Positions 1-7,966 of a stretch of 64,000 bases of DNA are shown piece after piece. The position numbers and the translations under genes were made by a program. Under the pieces are notes generated by a model. The model was not told the DNA's origin. It ran no database searches and saw only the letters and a list, made by a program, of their open reading frames with translations. This DNA comes from Pseudohalioglobus sediminis. GTDB taxonomy: Bacteria; Pseudomonadota; Gammaproteobacteria; Pseudomonadales; Halieaceae. Numbering within the stretch: the stretch's first letter is position 1; each line of letters begins with the position of its first letter. The stretch covers positions 1-64,000 of the forward strand of contig NZ_VTUX01000011.1 in assembly GCF_008370495.1 (NCBI RefSeq), given 5' to 3'.

Positions 1-2
1 TG

Positions 3-92
3 GTCAGCTTTATGGAATATGATCTAGGATTCTTTGATGAGGATGTGGGGCGGGTCGAACCCGCCGCCAATCCTTTTTTACCGGAAGTGTAA
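3..92 (+). CDS. IS481-family transposase, C-terminal fragment
   Basis: An open frame enters from the left edge and stops at TAA 90-92, giving 29 residues. The visible tail reads VSFMEYDLGFFDEDVGRVEP and ends in NPFLPEV. This resembles the C-terminus of DDE integrase-core transposases of the IS481 type, where a 'FxxYDLGxFD...RVEPxxNPF' tail follows the catalytic core. The catalytic DDE residues lie outside the window, so intactness cannot be judged. The stop codon falls inside the first GTGTAAACCATG repeat, so coding sequence runs directly into the element's terminal region. The identification rests on recalled similarity of a short tail. Confidence 0.55.
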   Translation, partial: VSFMEYDLGFFDEDVGRVEPAANPFLPEV

Positions 93-130
93 ACCATGTC
101 TCCGGTATAAGGTGTAAACCATGTGTCCGG
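87..130 (+). repeat. two direct 19-bp repeats at the IS end
   Basis: Copies at 87-105 and 112-130 share 18 of 19 bases (C at 100 versus G at 125), with a 25-bp period. They probably form the transposase-binding part of the IS terminus; that function is inferred. Confidence 0.7.
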
Positions 131-148
131 GATACACCTTTGCGTTAT

Positions 149-236
149 TGGCGGTGAGGGAGGGATTCGAACCCTCGATACGTTTCCGTATACACACTTT
201 CCAGGCGTGCGCCTTCGACCACTCGGCCACCTCACC
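149..236 (-). tRNA. tRNA-Ser (anticodon GGA)
   Basis: Read on the minus strand, the gene begins GGTGAGGTGGCCGAGTGG and ends CCTCACC-G-CCA. The 7-bp acceptor stem is perfect, the CCA is encoded, and there is a long variable arm typical of a class II tRNA. The anticodon loop reads CTGGAAA, giving GGA (Ser, UCC/UCU). At 88 nt it is close in sequence to E. coli tRNA-Ser(GGA). The 3' end faces the IS481-type element. Confidence 0.95.
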
Positions 237-249
237 GTTGAGGGCGCGC

Positions 250-278
250 ATAATAGCACAAGCGGGTGTGGTTTCCAG
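250..278 (-). promoter_or_regulatory. candidate sigma-70 promoter of tRNA-Ser
   Basis: On the minus strand, CTGGAA (273-278) and TATTAT (250-255) are separated by 17 bp. A GC-rich discriminator (GCGCGCCC) follows, as is usual for stable-RNA promoters under stringent control. The -35 box is weak (3 of 6). Confidence 0.5.
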
Positions 279-324
279 CACCTGTGGCAGGGAAATTCTC
301 GCCAGGCTAATGACCCGGGGGACG

Positions 325-1143
325 CTACTGTCGGTTCATCCGCGGGAGTGGCCGGGCACCCGGCTCGGTACTGCGCATGGGGTTGATATCGAGACCGCCG
401 CGACGGGTGTAGAAGGCCTGGATTTGCAAAAATTCCGGGGTGGCGCGATGCCCGATATCCGCGAACATCCGCTCTACGCACTGCTCATGAAATTCCTGGT
501 GCTGGCGGAACGCGATAATATACTGCAGCAGGCTGGCGCGTTCGATCAGGTCGCCGCGATAGTGGATCCACACGCTGGCCCAGTCAGGCTGGCCGGTAAC
601 CGGGCACAGTGAGCGCAACAGGTGGCTGTGCACCGTGTCCTCACCGCGCTGACCGGTCGTGACCAGGAGGTCGCGCTCGGGGTGCAGGCCGCCAGCGTGT
701 AGCGCCAGTTGGTCGATGCACTCCCCGGTGAGAGGCTCGCCGCACAAAGCCGGTGCGGTAACGGGCAGTAGTTCGAGCCCTATCTCGGCACCAACCACCC
801 CGCCGACATCCTGCCTGATGCGCGTGGCCACGGCGTCAGCCGAACCATGCCGAAGGTTATTCAGCGAATTGAGATACAACTTCAGGGACTTGGATTCCAC
901 CATATTTGGCGAATCGGCCGGGATGCTAATGCGCCCTACCCTGACCTCGGGCTTGCCTTGCTCATCCAGCCAGGACAACTCATAGGCATGCCACAGATCA
1001 ACGCCAAAACAGGCTGAATCGATGTCGATGCCGGCTGCCCTGCGACCCGGCGCACGCGGAATGGGGTAAAGGACATCCGGGGCGTAAGCATCCGGAGCCG
1101 CGGTAACTTTGCCCAGGAGCATGTCATCACCGTAACCAGCCAC
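325..1143 (-). CDS. queF: NADPH-dependent 7-cyano-7-deazaguanine reductase QueF
   Basis: Reduces preQ0 to preQ1 with NADPH in queuosine biosynthesis, in the cytoplasm. At 272 aa it is the long E. coli-type bimodular (two T-fold) enzyme. Landmarks are the substrate-side segment ESKSLKLYLNS at ~83-93, the catalytic Cys180 (LLRSLCPVTGQPDW) and the general acid Asp187, which keep the 7-residue spacing of Cys190/Asp197 in E. coli. The start is GTG at 1143, just 3 nt after the stop of the ABC permease. A GAGG upstream lies inside the permease 3' end, suggesting translational coupling; ATG at 1122 is an alternative start. It is the last gene of the yadG-yadH-queF run. Confidence 0.95.
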   Translation of the reverse strand: MAGYGDDMLLGKVTAAPDAYAPDVLYPIPRAPGRRAAGIDIDSACFGVDLWHAYELSWLDEQGKPEVRVGRISIPADSPNMVESKSLKLYLNSLNNLRHGSADAVATRIRQDVGGVVGAEIGLELLPVTAPALCGEPLTGECIDQLALHAGGLHPERDLLVTTGQRGEDTVHSHLLRSLCPVTGQPDWASVWIHYRGDLIERASLLQYIIAFRQHQEFHEQCVERMFADIGHRATPEFLQIQAFYTRRGGLDINPMRSTEPGARPLPRMNRQ

Positions 1144-1146
1144 TGC

Positions 1147-1920
1147 CTATTGCCTCAGCCGCTTGCCAGTATTGAGCAGGTGCATGCTGTAGCTGAACGC
1201 GATGACGGTAAATAACGCGATCATGCCAAAGGCAAACGGCAGGCTGACATCGGACACACCCAGCACGCCATAGCGGAAGGCGTTGACCACGTAGACCAGT
1301 GGATTCAGCTTGGATACAGCCGCCCAGAAATCGGGCAGCAGGTCCATGGAATAAAACACGCCTCCAAGGTAAATGAGCGGTGTCAGCACAAACGTGGGAA
1401 TAATGGAGATGTCATCGAAGCTATTGGCGTAAACCGCATTGATGAAGCCAGCCAGAGCGAACAGTGTAGAGGTCATCAGCACCACTACGACGACCACCAG
1501 GTAACTGTGAATGTGCAGTTGCGTGAAAAATAGCGAGACCAGCGTGACCACCAGGGCCACGAGCAAGCCGCGCGTCACGCCGCCTATTACGTACCCCATG
1601 AGGATAATATAGTTCGGCGTTGGCGATACCAGCAGTTCTTCCACGCTGTGATTAAACTTCGACCCGAAAAACGATGACACCACGTTGGAATAGGAGTTGG
1701 TCACGATGGCCATCATGATCAGCCCGGGAACCACGAACTGCATATAGGTAAAGCCGCCCATGTCACCGATGCGCGAACCGATCAGCGAACCAAAGATGAC
1801 GAAGTAAAGTGACATGGTGATCGCCGAGGGCAGCAGCGTCTGCGTCCAGATACGCAGGTAGCGCCGCACTTCCTTGCGCAGAATCGTGGAGAAGGCGTTG
1901 AACTGCTCACGGGCGTTCAT
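1147..1920 (-). CDS. yadH: ABC-2 type transporter permease (YadH-like)
   Basis: A 257-aa integral membrane subunit of an ABC-2 family exporter. About six hydrophobic helices are visible, for example around residues 30-50, 60-85, 110-135, 140-165, 175-195 and 225-245. The conserved stretch with FNHSVEELLVSPTP after helix 2 is characteristic of the YadH/NodJ-type permease. The start codon overlaps the stop of the ATPase gene (ATGA at 1917-1920), so the two are translated together. The substrate is unknown; YadGH in E. coli is an uncharacterised exporter. Linkage to queF is probably positional. Confidence 0.9.
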   Translation of the reverse strand: MNAREQFNAFSTILRKEVRRYLRIWTQTLLPSAITMSLYFVIFGSLIGSRIGDMGGFTYMQFVVPGLIMMAIVTNSYSNVVSSFFGSKFNHSVEELLVSPTPNYIILMGYVIGGVTRGLLVALVVTLVSLFFTQLHIHSYLVVVVVVLMTSTLFALAGFINAVYANSFDDISIIPTFVLTPLIYLGGVFYSMDLLPDFWAAVSKLNPLVYVVNAFRYGVLGVSDVSLPFAFGMIALFTVIAFSYSMHLLNTGKRLRQ

Positions 1921-2834
1921 GCAGCGCCCTCCACCAGGGTTACAAACATTTCCTCGAGTCGGTTGGCGCGGTTACGCATGCTGCTGATGGCAATGCCCCG
2001 CTCATCCAGCGCGGAAAACACCTGGTTGATGTGCTGCCCCTTCTGAACCTCCACCTCCAGGCTGTGATCCTCCAGCTTGCGGCACTGGAAGCCGGGGATA
2101 TCCAGGTCGTCCGGTACTTCCTCGACACTGTCGAGGATAAACACTTCGCGATGGAGACGACGCAGTAGTTCCCTGATCGAGGTGTCCTCTACGATTTCAC
2201 CTTGATTAATGATGCCGATATGGCGACAGAGCGCTTCCGCCTCCTCAAGATAATGCGTGGTAAGAATAATCGTGGTGCCCTCGGCATTAATTTTCTGCAG
2301 GAAGTCCCACATCGCGCGGCGCATTTCGATATCCACGCCCGCGGTGGGCTCATCGAGGATCAATAACCGGGGTTCATGCACCAGCGCCCTGGCAATCATC
2401 AATCGGCGCTTCATTCCGCCCGACAGATTCCGGGATGCCTCGTCACGCTTGTCCCACAGGCCGAGTTCCCTGAGGTACTTCTCCGCCCGCTCGCGCGCCA
2501 GTTCTACAGGCATGCCGTAGTAACCGCCCTGGTTAACCACGATATCGAACACCTTCTCGAACATGTTGAAGTTGAATTCCTGCGGCACGATGCCGATATA
2601 TTTCTTGGCCGCTGGGAAGTCTTCATCAATGTCCGCATCGAACACCTGCACCCTGCCAGCTGTCTTGCTGACAAGTGAGCAAATAATGCCTATCGTGGTG
2701 GATTTTCCGGCCCCGTTAGGGCCCAGCAGGGCGTAGAAATCGCCCTGTTGGACGGTCATGCTGATGCCCTTGAGGGCTTCGAACCCATTGCCGTAGACCT
2801 TGCTGAGGTTTTCGATGGTAAGTGCTGGTATCAT
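1917..2834 (-). CDS. yadG: ABC transporter ATP-binding protein (YadG-like)
   Basis: The 305-aa nucleotide-binding subunit partnering the downstream permease. Walker A GPNGAGKST is at ~38-46, the ABC signature LSGGMKRRL at ~138-146 and Walker B LLILDEP at ~157-163; the switch His is in TTHYLEEAE. The C-terminal ~80 residues form the extension common in ABC-2 exporter ATPases. I chose ATG at 2834 (MIPALTIENL), because homologues start just before the first beta strand and a longer reading would run through the palindrome at 2848-2866. It is divergent from the PA2817-like gene. Confidence 0.9.
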   Translation of the reverse strand: MIPALTIENLSKVYGNGFEALKGISMTVQQGDFYALLGPNGAGKSTTIGIICSLVSKTAGRVQVFDADIDEDFPAAKKYIGIVPQEFNFNMFEKVFDIVVNQGGYYGMPVELARERAEKYLRELGLWDKRDEASRNLSGGMKRRLMIARALVHEPRLLILDEPTAGVDIEMRRAMWDFLQKINAEGTTIILTTHYLEEAEALCRHIGIINQGEIVEDTSIRELLRRLHREVFILDSVEEVPDDLDIPGFQCRKLEDHSLEVEVQKGQHINQVFSALDERGIAISSMRNRANRLEEMFVTLVEGAA

Positions 2835-2847
2835 CTGGCTCGGAGTA

Positions 2848-2866
2848 CGCCCTTTTGAAAAGGGCG
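2848..2866. promoter_or_regulatory. perfect 19-bp palindrome upstream of yadG
   Basis: CGCCCTTTT-G-AAAAGGGCG has 9-bp arms that match perfectly around one central base. It lies in the 71-bp space between the yadG start (2834) and the divergent gene at 2906. It could be an operator for either or both genes, or a hairpin in the yadG leader; the sequence alone cannot decide. Confidence 0.5.
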
Positions 2867-2905
2867 CTATTGTAACCCCTTCAGACCCCGTAGACGACAA
2901 TCATC

Positions 2906-3289
2906 ATGGACGACGCACAGTACGCACAATATTGCAGGGAACTATTGGCGCAATTCGCCGGCGACTTCCTGAAGCGCACGGCGCACCTGCCGGACAGTGA
3001 CCCGATGCGGGAGCTGGCACAGCGTTTCCATGAACTGGCGAGCACTGGTGAAAATCTCTACGAGGAGGGCCCGGCGCTGGTCTCACGGCTATTTATCACC
3101 TACCCGGACTTCGCCCCCTCCCTGCCCAGGGACCTGCTGTGGTTCTTTGCCGGTGAATGCCTGCATTACATGCCAGACGAAGAAATCAACGCCTATCAGC
3201 AACTGGACGAGATGCGCCAGGAAGCCGCTGCCCAGGGCAAGGTGCTGGACTTACGCCAGGCCCGTGCCAGCCTGCAATCAGTGCAGTGA
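2906..3289 (+). CDS. conserved hypothetical protein, PA2817-like
   Basis: A 127-aa soluble, acidic, helix-rich protein with no signal peptide or membrane segment. It contains conserved-looking aromatic patches (YPDFAPSLPRDLLWFFAGEC at ~68-87) and a C-terminal helix rich in Gln, Glu and Ala. It resembles the small Pseudomonas PA2817 family, which in P. aeruginosa also lies near queF and an ABC-2 exporter; this assignment is from memory and tentative. No biochemical role is known to me. The gene ends 12 bases inside the convergent cupin gene. Confidence 0.65.
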   Translation: MDDAQYAQYCRELLAQFAGDFLKRTAHLPDSDPMRELAQRFHELASTGENLYEEGPALVSRLFITYPDFAPSLPRDLLWFFAGECLHYMPDEEINAYQQLDEMRQEAAAQGKVLDLRQARASLQSVQ

Positions 3290-3706
3290 CGCGCCTGTCT
3301 GACAGTGGTGCTGCGCTGCCTCATCCTCTGGCATTACCGTGACCGGCAGCCCCCGGGCACCCGCGTAAAACACTACGATCTCGACCGGGCCTTCAATGGC
3401 GGTGCCGCGATGCACCGTTTTCATCACTTCTACCACGGACTGGCCTTCACGTACCGTCACCGTTTTGCCGTCCTGCGTTTCCAGCCTGGCCACGCCACTG
3501 AGCACATAACCCATGGTTGGCACGGGGTGGCAGTGAAACGGCGGTTCCTGCCCCTCCTCTATGCGCAGAATCACCGAGCTAATCTCTGCCTCGCCCTCTG
3601 GGTAGCTGATAGCCCCGCCATCCCATGAATGCGTACTCTGCAGTAGTGGTTCCGCCACTGCCCCGATAGCAACGAGGCACATTAGCACCCCTAATCCGCG
3701 CAACAT
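3278..3706 (-). CDS. secreted cupin-domain protein
   Basis: A 142-aa protein with an N-terminal signal peptide (~1-18, core LGVLMCLVAIGAVA), followed by a single RmlC-like cupin barrel. Cupin motif 1 residues are visible as PPFHCHPVPTMGYVLSG (His58, His60, Tyr67), and motif 2 as VVEVMKTVHRG with His99. This suggests a metal-binding beta barrel in the periplasm. No substrate can be assigned: cupins range from enzymes to binding proteins. The gene converges on the PA2817-like gene with a 12-bp overlap and appears monocistronic. Confidence 0.8.
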   Translation of the reverse strand: MLRGLGVLMCLVAIGAVAEPLLQSTHSWDGGAISYPEGEAEISSVILRIEEGQEPPFHCHPVPTMGYVLSGVARLETQDGKTVTVREGQSVVEVMKTVHRGTAIEGPVEIVVFYAGARGLPVTVMPEDEAAQHHCQTGASLH

Positions 3707-3796
3707 GATTTAGCCCCCACAGAATTCAGCAGTCACGTTAACCGAAACGCTTGCCCACGCTCAAGCCGCTGCAGGGCATAAATCCAGGCCGTGCGC

Positions 3797-3825
3797 TTGA
3801 CTGGCCCCGGACAGCCCCCTAGAAT
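3797..3825 (+). promoter_or_regulatory. sigma-70 promoter of the tRNA-Glu/tRNA-Gly unit
   Basis: TTGACT (3797-3802) and TAGAAT (3820-3825) are separated by exactly 17 bp and followed by a GC-rich discriminator. The expected start of transcription is ~3832, about 20 bases before tRNA-Glu. Confidence 0.8.
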
Positions 3826-3852
3826 TCGCGCCTCGCACTTGAGGCACCACGT

Positions 3853-3928
3853 GTCCCCTTCGTCTAGTGGCCTAGGACACCGCCCTTTCACGGCGGGAAC
3901 AGGGGTTCGAACCCCCTAGGGGACGCCA
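3853..3928 (+). tRNA. tRNA-Glu (anticodon TTC)
   Basis: A 76-nt cloverleaf with acceptor stem GTCCCCT/AGGGGAC, anticodon loop CTTTCAC (TTC) and T-arm GGGGTTCGAACCCC; G73 and CCA are encoded. It is nearly identical in sequence to E. coli tRNA-Glu. It is transcribed with tRNA-Gly 71 bases downstream. Confidence 0.97.
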
Positions 3929-3999
3929 CTCGATGCATCTGCCGGAATAGCGCGGCGCTTCCGGCGACCACGGCGGTGGAGTAAACTACGCAGCACGTA

Positions 4000-4075
4000 G
4001 CGGGAATAGCTCAGTTGGTAGAGCGCAACCTTGCCAAGGTTGAGGTCGCCGGTTCGAACCCGGTTTCCCGCTCCA
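4000..4075 (+). tRNA. tRNA-Gly (anticodon GCC)
   Basis: A 76-nt cloverleaf starting GCGGGAATAGCTCAGTTGG, with anticodon loop TTGCCAA (GCC), T-arm CCGGTTCGAACCCGG, acceptor stem GCGGGAA/TTCCCGC and encoded CCA. It lies downstream of tRNA-Glu, probably in the same transcript. Confidence 0.97.
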
Positions 4076-4284
4076 TTTCCTATCTCACCTGTTCATTGCA
4101 TTAATTCAGCCCCATTCAAGTTCATCCGGCACGCGCCCCCCTGTGCAGCCTCTGGTACAAAAAAGGCTGCGGGTATACTTTCTGCGCTTGACGCAACTCC
4201 AGTGCGTTTGCCATGTTTACCATTACACGCTAAACACAGCCGACGCGCGGGTGTGGTGTCAGGCTATTGCCAGGGGAGCACGTT

Positions 4285-5328
4285 TTGGCCAAGAAAGAAA
4301 TTGGTGATCTGGAGCAGATTCGCAGCAACCTTGAGGCCTGGTTGGCTCGCAAGCTGGACGCCGAGGTAAGGCTGGAAACCCCGGCCTTCCCTGAAGCCAG
4401 CGGCGAAAGCAGTGTCACCCTGCTACTGCAGGCGACCTGCGATGGCGTTGCACAACCCTTCGTCTGCCGCATGAAGCCGCTGCAGGACGCCCTGTTCGAT
4501 GACTACGACCTGCTGCTGCAATACCAGCTGATGCAGCTCGCCGGGGATAACGGCGTCCCGGTACCGGGCCTGGTGGACTACGAAGGTGACGCATCACTGG
4601 TGGGCTGTGATTTTTACATGATGCACTTCACCGATGGTCTGATACCCACAGACAACCCGCCCTACGCTTTTGGCAGTTGGGTCACCGAACTGAGCGCAAC
4701 AGAGCGCGAGCGTATGTGGCGCAATGGCCTCGAGGCGCTGGCTCGCATCCACAGCATTGACATGCGCAATCATGGGCTATCGACCTTGCCGCAAGCTCGC
4801 GCCACGCAATCCGTGGTGCAGCACGAACTGGACAAATTTGACGCGCTGGTAGACTCCGCTACCCGGGACAGTATCGCGCCCGTGGTACTGGACGCACTGG
4901 AAGAACTGAAAGCCAGGGCACCCAAAGACGGCCCGCTGCGTCTTTGCTGGGGAGATTCCCGCGTCGGTAACGTGATCTGGCAGGACCTGAAACCCGCGGC
5001 GATTATCGACTGGGAAATGGCCAGCCTCTGCGACCCGCTGATGGATGTCTCCTGGTGGTACTGGATTGACTACGTGAACAGCGTCGGCCTCGGTGTAGAG
5101 CGGCTGAGCGGCTTGCCGGACAGACCTGATCTGTATCGACAATGGCAGCAACTGACCGGTCTGCCGATTGAAAACAGCCTTTACTATGACCTCTTCAACG
5201 TGGTGCGCTATGCCATCATCCTGGAGAAGAAATTCCTCGAGGCCGGCCTCGCCGCCGACATGGGCGGCGCCAAGAGCTTTGCCAGCGCCTTCGTGCCAGC
5301 TGTACTGGAGGAATACCGTGCGGGCTGA
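4285..5328 (+). CDS. phosphotransferase family protein (APH / ACAD10-11 type)
   Basis: A 347-aa cytoplasmic protein with the aminoglycoside-phosphotransferase/choline-kinase fold. The catalytic loop reads CWGDSRVGNVIW (Asp ~224, Asn ~229; Trp replaces the usual His of HGD), and the metal-binding Asp is in IIDWEMAS at ~242. This pattern matches the subgroup related to the kinase domain of acyl-CoA dehydrogenases 10/11, which phosphorylates hydroxyacyl-CoA-type substrates; the substrate here is not determinable. The start is probably TTG at 4285: AGGGGAG (4272-4278) sits six bases ahead, giving MAKKEIGDLEQ. It may be co-transcribed with the XdhC-like gene 59 bases downstream. Confidence 0.85.
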   Translation: MAKKEIGDLEQIRSNLEAWLARKLDAEVRLETPAFPEASGESSVTLLLQATCDGVAQPFVCRMKPLQDALFDDYDLLLQYQLMQLAGDNGVPVPGLVDYEGDASLVGCDFYMMHFTDGLIPTDNPPYAFGSWVTELSATERERMWRNGLEALARIHSIDMRNHGLSTLPQARATQSVVQHELDKFDALVDSATRDSIAPVVLDALEELKARAPKDGPLRLCWGDSRVGNVIWQDLKPAAIIDWEMASLCDPLMDVSWWYWIDYVNSVGLGVERLSGLPDRPDLYRQWQQLTGLPIENSLYYDLFNVVRYAIILEKKFLEAGLAADMGGAKSFASAFVPAVLEEYRAG

Positions 5329-5387
5329 GCCGGGCCACCGGGCAACCGCGCCGCATTGTCCGCTCCCCGGCCTTGTGCAGGCTGCAG

Positions 5388-6353
5388 ATGCTATCTGAAG
5401 ACCAGGCAGTCCTGCGCCAGGCACATAGGTGGTGCCGAGAGGGTCAAACCGCCTGGCTCTGCACCATCGTCACCGTGACCGGCTCCTCGCCTCGCCCCCG
5501 GGGGGCGATGCTTGCCTTAAATGTTGCCGGTGATGTGGTCGGCTCCCTGTCCGGGGGCTGCGTGGAGGAAGACCTGTTGCAGGCACTGTTACAGGGTGAA
5601 ATAGAAATCAACGCGCCGCGCCTGCTTGAATACGGTGTCAACGCGGAGGAAAACGCGCGCCTGGGGCTGCCATGCGGTGGCCGCCTGGGCGTCCTCGTGC
5701 AAAAACTGGACCGGGCCGACACGGACTGGCTGGATGCGGCCCTGCTGGCCATCGACGCTCGCTACTGCCTACTGCGCAAACTGGACCTGGACAGCGGCGA
5801 AACCCAGGTGACGCGGGTAGACAGTTATACCGAGCCAGCGCTGGACGAGCGTACACTGCGCCAGTGCTTCGGTCCGCAAATGCGCATGTTGCTGGTGGGA
5901 GCCGGCCAACTGGCACAAACACTCGCGGAACTGGCACAGGCCATGGACTACCAGGTTATCGTGACTGATCCGCGAGCAGAGACCCTGCAGCGATGGCGCG
6001 GCCCGGACATCGAGCTGGTCCAGGGCATGCCGGATGACGTGGTGCTGGCGCGGGCCGATGACCCCTTCGCCATTGTTATCACACTGACGCACGACCCCCG
6101 CATCGATGATATGGCGTTGATGGTGGCACTGGAAACCCGTGCCTGGTACGTCGGCGCACTGGGTTCACAGCGCACGACGGAGAAGCGGCTGCAACGATTG
6201 CGCGCGCTCGAGGTGTCGGAAGTGGCCATTGCACGGCTGCACGCGCCTGTTGGCCTTGCCATTGGCAGCAAGACCCCCCTGGAAATCGCCGTTGCCATCA
6301 TGGCGGAGATCACCAGCCTGCGCCGCGGCGCCAGGGGCGCCACAGCGGGTTAA
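5388..6353 (+). CDS. XdhC/CoxI family protein
   Basis: A 321-aa protein of the XdhC family, whose characterised members bind molybdenum cofactor and help sulfurate and insert it into xanthine dehydrogenase. Visible motifs are TGSSPRPRGAML near the N-terminus, GSLSGGCVEEDL with the conserved Cys, a second Cys in LPCGGRLGVLV, and a C-terminal Rossmann-like domain (LLVGAGQLAQTLAELA; YVGALGSQRTTEKR). ATG at 5388 (MLSEDQAVLR) is preferred over TTG at 5373. No xdhA/xdhB or other molybdoenzyme lies in the window, so the client is unknown. Its neighbour is an APH-fold phosphotransferase. Confidence 0.85.
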   Translation: MLSEDQAVLRQAHRWCREGQTAWLCTIVTVTGSSPRPRGAMLALNVAGDVVGSLSGGCVEEDLLQALLQGEIEINAPRLLEYGVNAEENARLGLPCGGRLGVLVQKLDRADTDWLDAALLAIDARYCLLRKLDLDSGETQVTRVDSYTEPALDERTLRQCFGPQMRMLLVGAGQLAQTLAELAQAMDYQVIVTDPRAETLQRWRGPDIELVQGMPDDVVLARADDPFAIVITLTHDPRIDDMALMVALETRAWYVGALGSQRTTEKRLQRLRALEVSEVAIARLHAPVGLAIGSKTPLEIAVAIMAEITSLRRGARGATAG

Positions 6354-6428
6354 GCGCTGCCCGTTGCGCCGGGGCCGGGGTCGAGCCGTAGCGCGCAATC
6401 ACACGCGCCACTTGCGCGGCGCCAATCG

Positions 6429-6815
6429 TCAGTCTGCTTCTTTCTCCAGCTTCACCGACAAGCTGTTCACGCAGTAGCGCAGGCCTGTAGGCTGCGGCCC
6501 ATCGGTAAATACATGCCCTAGGTGCGCACCACATTTCTTGCACATGATTTCGGTACGGGTCATGCCGTGACTGTGATCGGCGGCCTCCTCAATAGCGCCC
6601 TCCTCAGCCGGTCGGAAGAAACTGGGCCAGCCGCAGCCGGCATCAAACTTGCTGTCGGACATGAACAAGGGTTCACCACAACAGCGGCAGTTGTAGACGC
6701 CGTCTTCGGTGGTATCCCAGTATTCGCCGGAGAAAGGCCGCTCCGTGCCTTTTTCACGACATACGTGATATTCCTCGGGTGACAATTTGTCACGCCAGTA
6801 TTCGTCATCCTTCAT
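6429..6815 (-). CDS. msrB: peptide-methionine (R)-S-oxide reductase MsrB
   Basis: Repairs methionine-R-sulfoxide residues in oxidised proteins. At 128 aa it has the normal single-domain length. Zn ligands are two CxxC pairs (Cys43/Cys46 in NCRCCGEP and Cys92/Cys95 in CKKCGAH). The catalytic Cys115 lies in LRYCVNS, and GCGWPSF at 60-66 is diagnostic. No signal peptide, so cytoplasmic. Its ATG overlaps the stop of the upstream NAD kinase-like gene (ATGA 6812-6815). It is the last gene of a seven-gene run. Confidence 0.97.
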   Translation of the reverse strand: MKDDEYWRDKLSPEEYHVCREKGTERPFSGEYWDTTEDGVYNCRCCGEPLFMSDSKFDAGCGWPSFFRPAEEGAIEEAADHSHGMTRTEIMCKKCGAHLGHVFTDGPQPTGLRYCVNSLSVKLEKEAD

Positions 6816-7963
6816 TTTGCTTCCTCCGTAGGCATACGTGCGACCGGATAAAGAATTCGATCGTCATAGCCGGTAATAACTTCTCGATAGCCGCAAAATG
6901 CGGCGTCCAACTCGGGGTCGTTGGTATCCACCAGTAGTGGCCGCCCCTGCAGGTTGGCAATTTTTGATTTTGCAGCAACCACAGTAATACTGTCGACGCC
7001 CGCCGCGCGGATCACCCGCGGTGAAATTTGCTGGTTGCCACGGCCAAGGATATGGCCCTGACCGCCGATAGCGGTAACGAAAATACGCACCGGACCGCCG
7101 TGATCCTGCAGCACAGCCAGTAACTCGGCCTCATTGGCGTCCGAGCAGAGCAGGGCCCCGCCCCTGACCACATCCACACCGAGCAGGGTATTTTCCAGCC
7201 CCAGCTCTTCCATGATGGCCGCCGTGGTAGACCCTGGGCCGACCAGGTAACAGGTCGTCTCGTCCATGTGTTCAACGATCCAGGCGGCGATGTCAGCCGC
7301 CACCAGCTCGTGGCTTTCACGCCCTCCTACCTTGGTGTGCTGCAGGTAGCGCCCCTCACCGGGAACACGCATCTCCCCGTAGAAGCGGCTGCGCACCACG
7401 TCGTGGCGAAAAGCCTCCTCATCAATGTCGCGGACTTCCTGGTTGCGCAATCCCACCAGCCCGCCCCGGGCAAGCTCGCACAGCAGTTCACCGGCCGCTT
7501 CCGGCGATACGGCAAACACACCGGAATGCATTTTCACCCCCGCGGGAATGCCCAGCACCGGTATGGATTCGCCCACCACATCGCAGATATCCCTGGCGGT
7601 ACCGTCGCCGCCAGCAAACAACAGCAGGTCGACCCCGTGCTGTAACATCAGCGTCGCAGCCTGGCGAGTGTGTTCCGGCGAGGTCAGCTCTGTCCCGGTG
7701 CCGCCGAGTACGGTCACGTCCAGGCCGAGTTCGGCGCAGACTGCCGCGCCCATATCGCCGGCCCAGGTGACAAATTCTACGTTTTCCGCCGCCTGCAGCG
7801 GCTTGAGCGCGCGCAACGCCCTGTCCTGCGAGCGATGGCGTTCCTGCTCCGTCATGTCAGCGGCAAGGGCACGCAGCGCCTCGCCGTCGCTGCCTTTGAG
7901 CCCGCGCGTCCCGCCGAGACCCGCGAGCGGGTTGATAATCAGGCCAATAACCAGAATCGACAT
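6812..7963 (-). CDS. ATP-NAD kinase family protein (NadK/AcoX-like)
   Basis: A 383-aa member of the ATP-NAD kinase superfamily. The nucleotide-binding signature GGDGTARD is at ~118-125, preceded by a Rossmann-like N-terminus with INPLAGLGG. It is longer than the housekeeping NadK (~295 aa) and has a different C-terminal half ([31 protein letters not shown]). This is typical of the subgroup related to AcoX of acetoin catabolism, whose activity is not firmly established. It starts 3 nt after pdxB and overlaps msrB by 4 nt. A role in NADP supply would fit the redox neighbours, but that is inference. Confidence 0.85.
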   Translation of the reverse strand: MSILVIGLIINPLAGLGGTRGLKGSDGEALRALAADMTEQERHRSQDRALRALKPLQAAENVEFVTWAGDMGAAVCAELGLDVTVLGGTGTELTSPEHTRQAATLMLQHGVDLLLFAGGDGTARDICDVVGESIPVLGIPAGVKMHSGVFAVSPEAAGELLCELARGGLVGLRNQEVRDIDEEAFRHDVVRSRFYGEMRVPGEGRYLQHTKVGGRESHELVAADIAAWIVEHMDETTCYLVGPGSTTAAIMEELGLENTLLGVDVVRGGALLCSDANEAELLAVLQDHGGPVRIFVTAIGGQGHILGRGNQQISPRVIRAAGVDSITVVAAKSKIANLQGRPLLVDTNDPELDAAFCGYREVITGYDDRILYPVARMPTEEAK

Positions 7964-7966
7964 GCG

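Larger units (their letters stand above)
1..138 (+). mobile_element. 3' end of an IS481-type insertion sequence (truncated by window edge)
   Basis: The first ~92 bases encode the tail of an integrase-type transposase. They are followed by two near-identical 19-bp copies (87-105 and 112-130) of a motif beginning GTGTAAACCATG. The second copy ends in a short inverted repeat, GGTGTA (111-116) with TACACC (133-138), as expected at an IS terminus. The element would extend left beyond the window. Its right end at about 138 lies only ~11 bases from the 3' end of the tRNA-Ser gene. The exact boundary and the target duplication cannot be set without the left end. Confidence 0.55.

Noticed and set aside
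4146-4172. Inverted repeat GCAGCCT/AGGCTGC after tRNA-Gly as its terminator
   Set aside because: The loop is 12 bases and no T-run follows; too weak to call.
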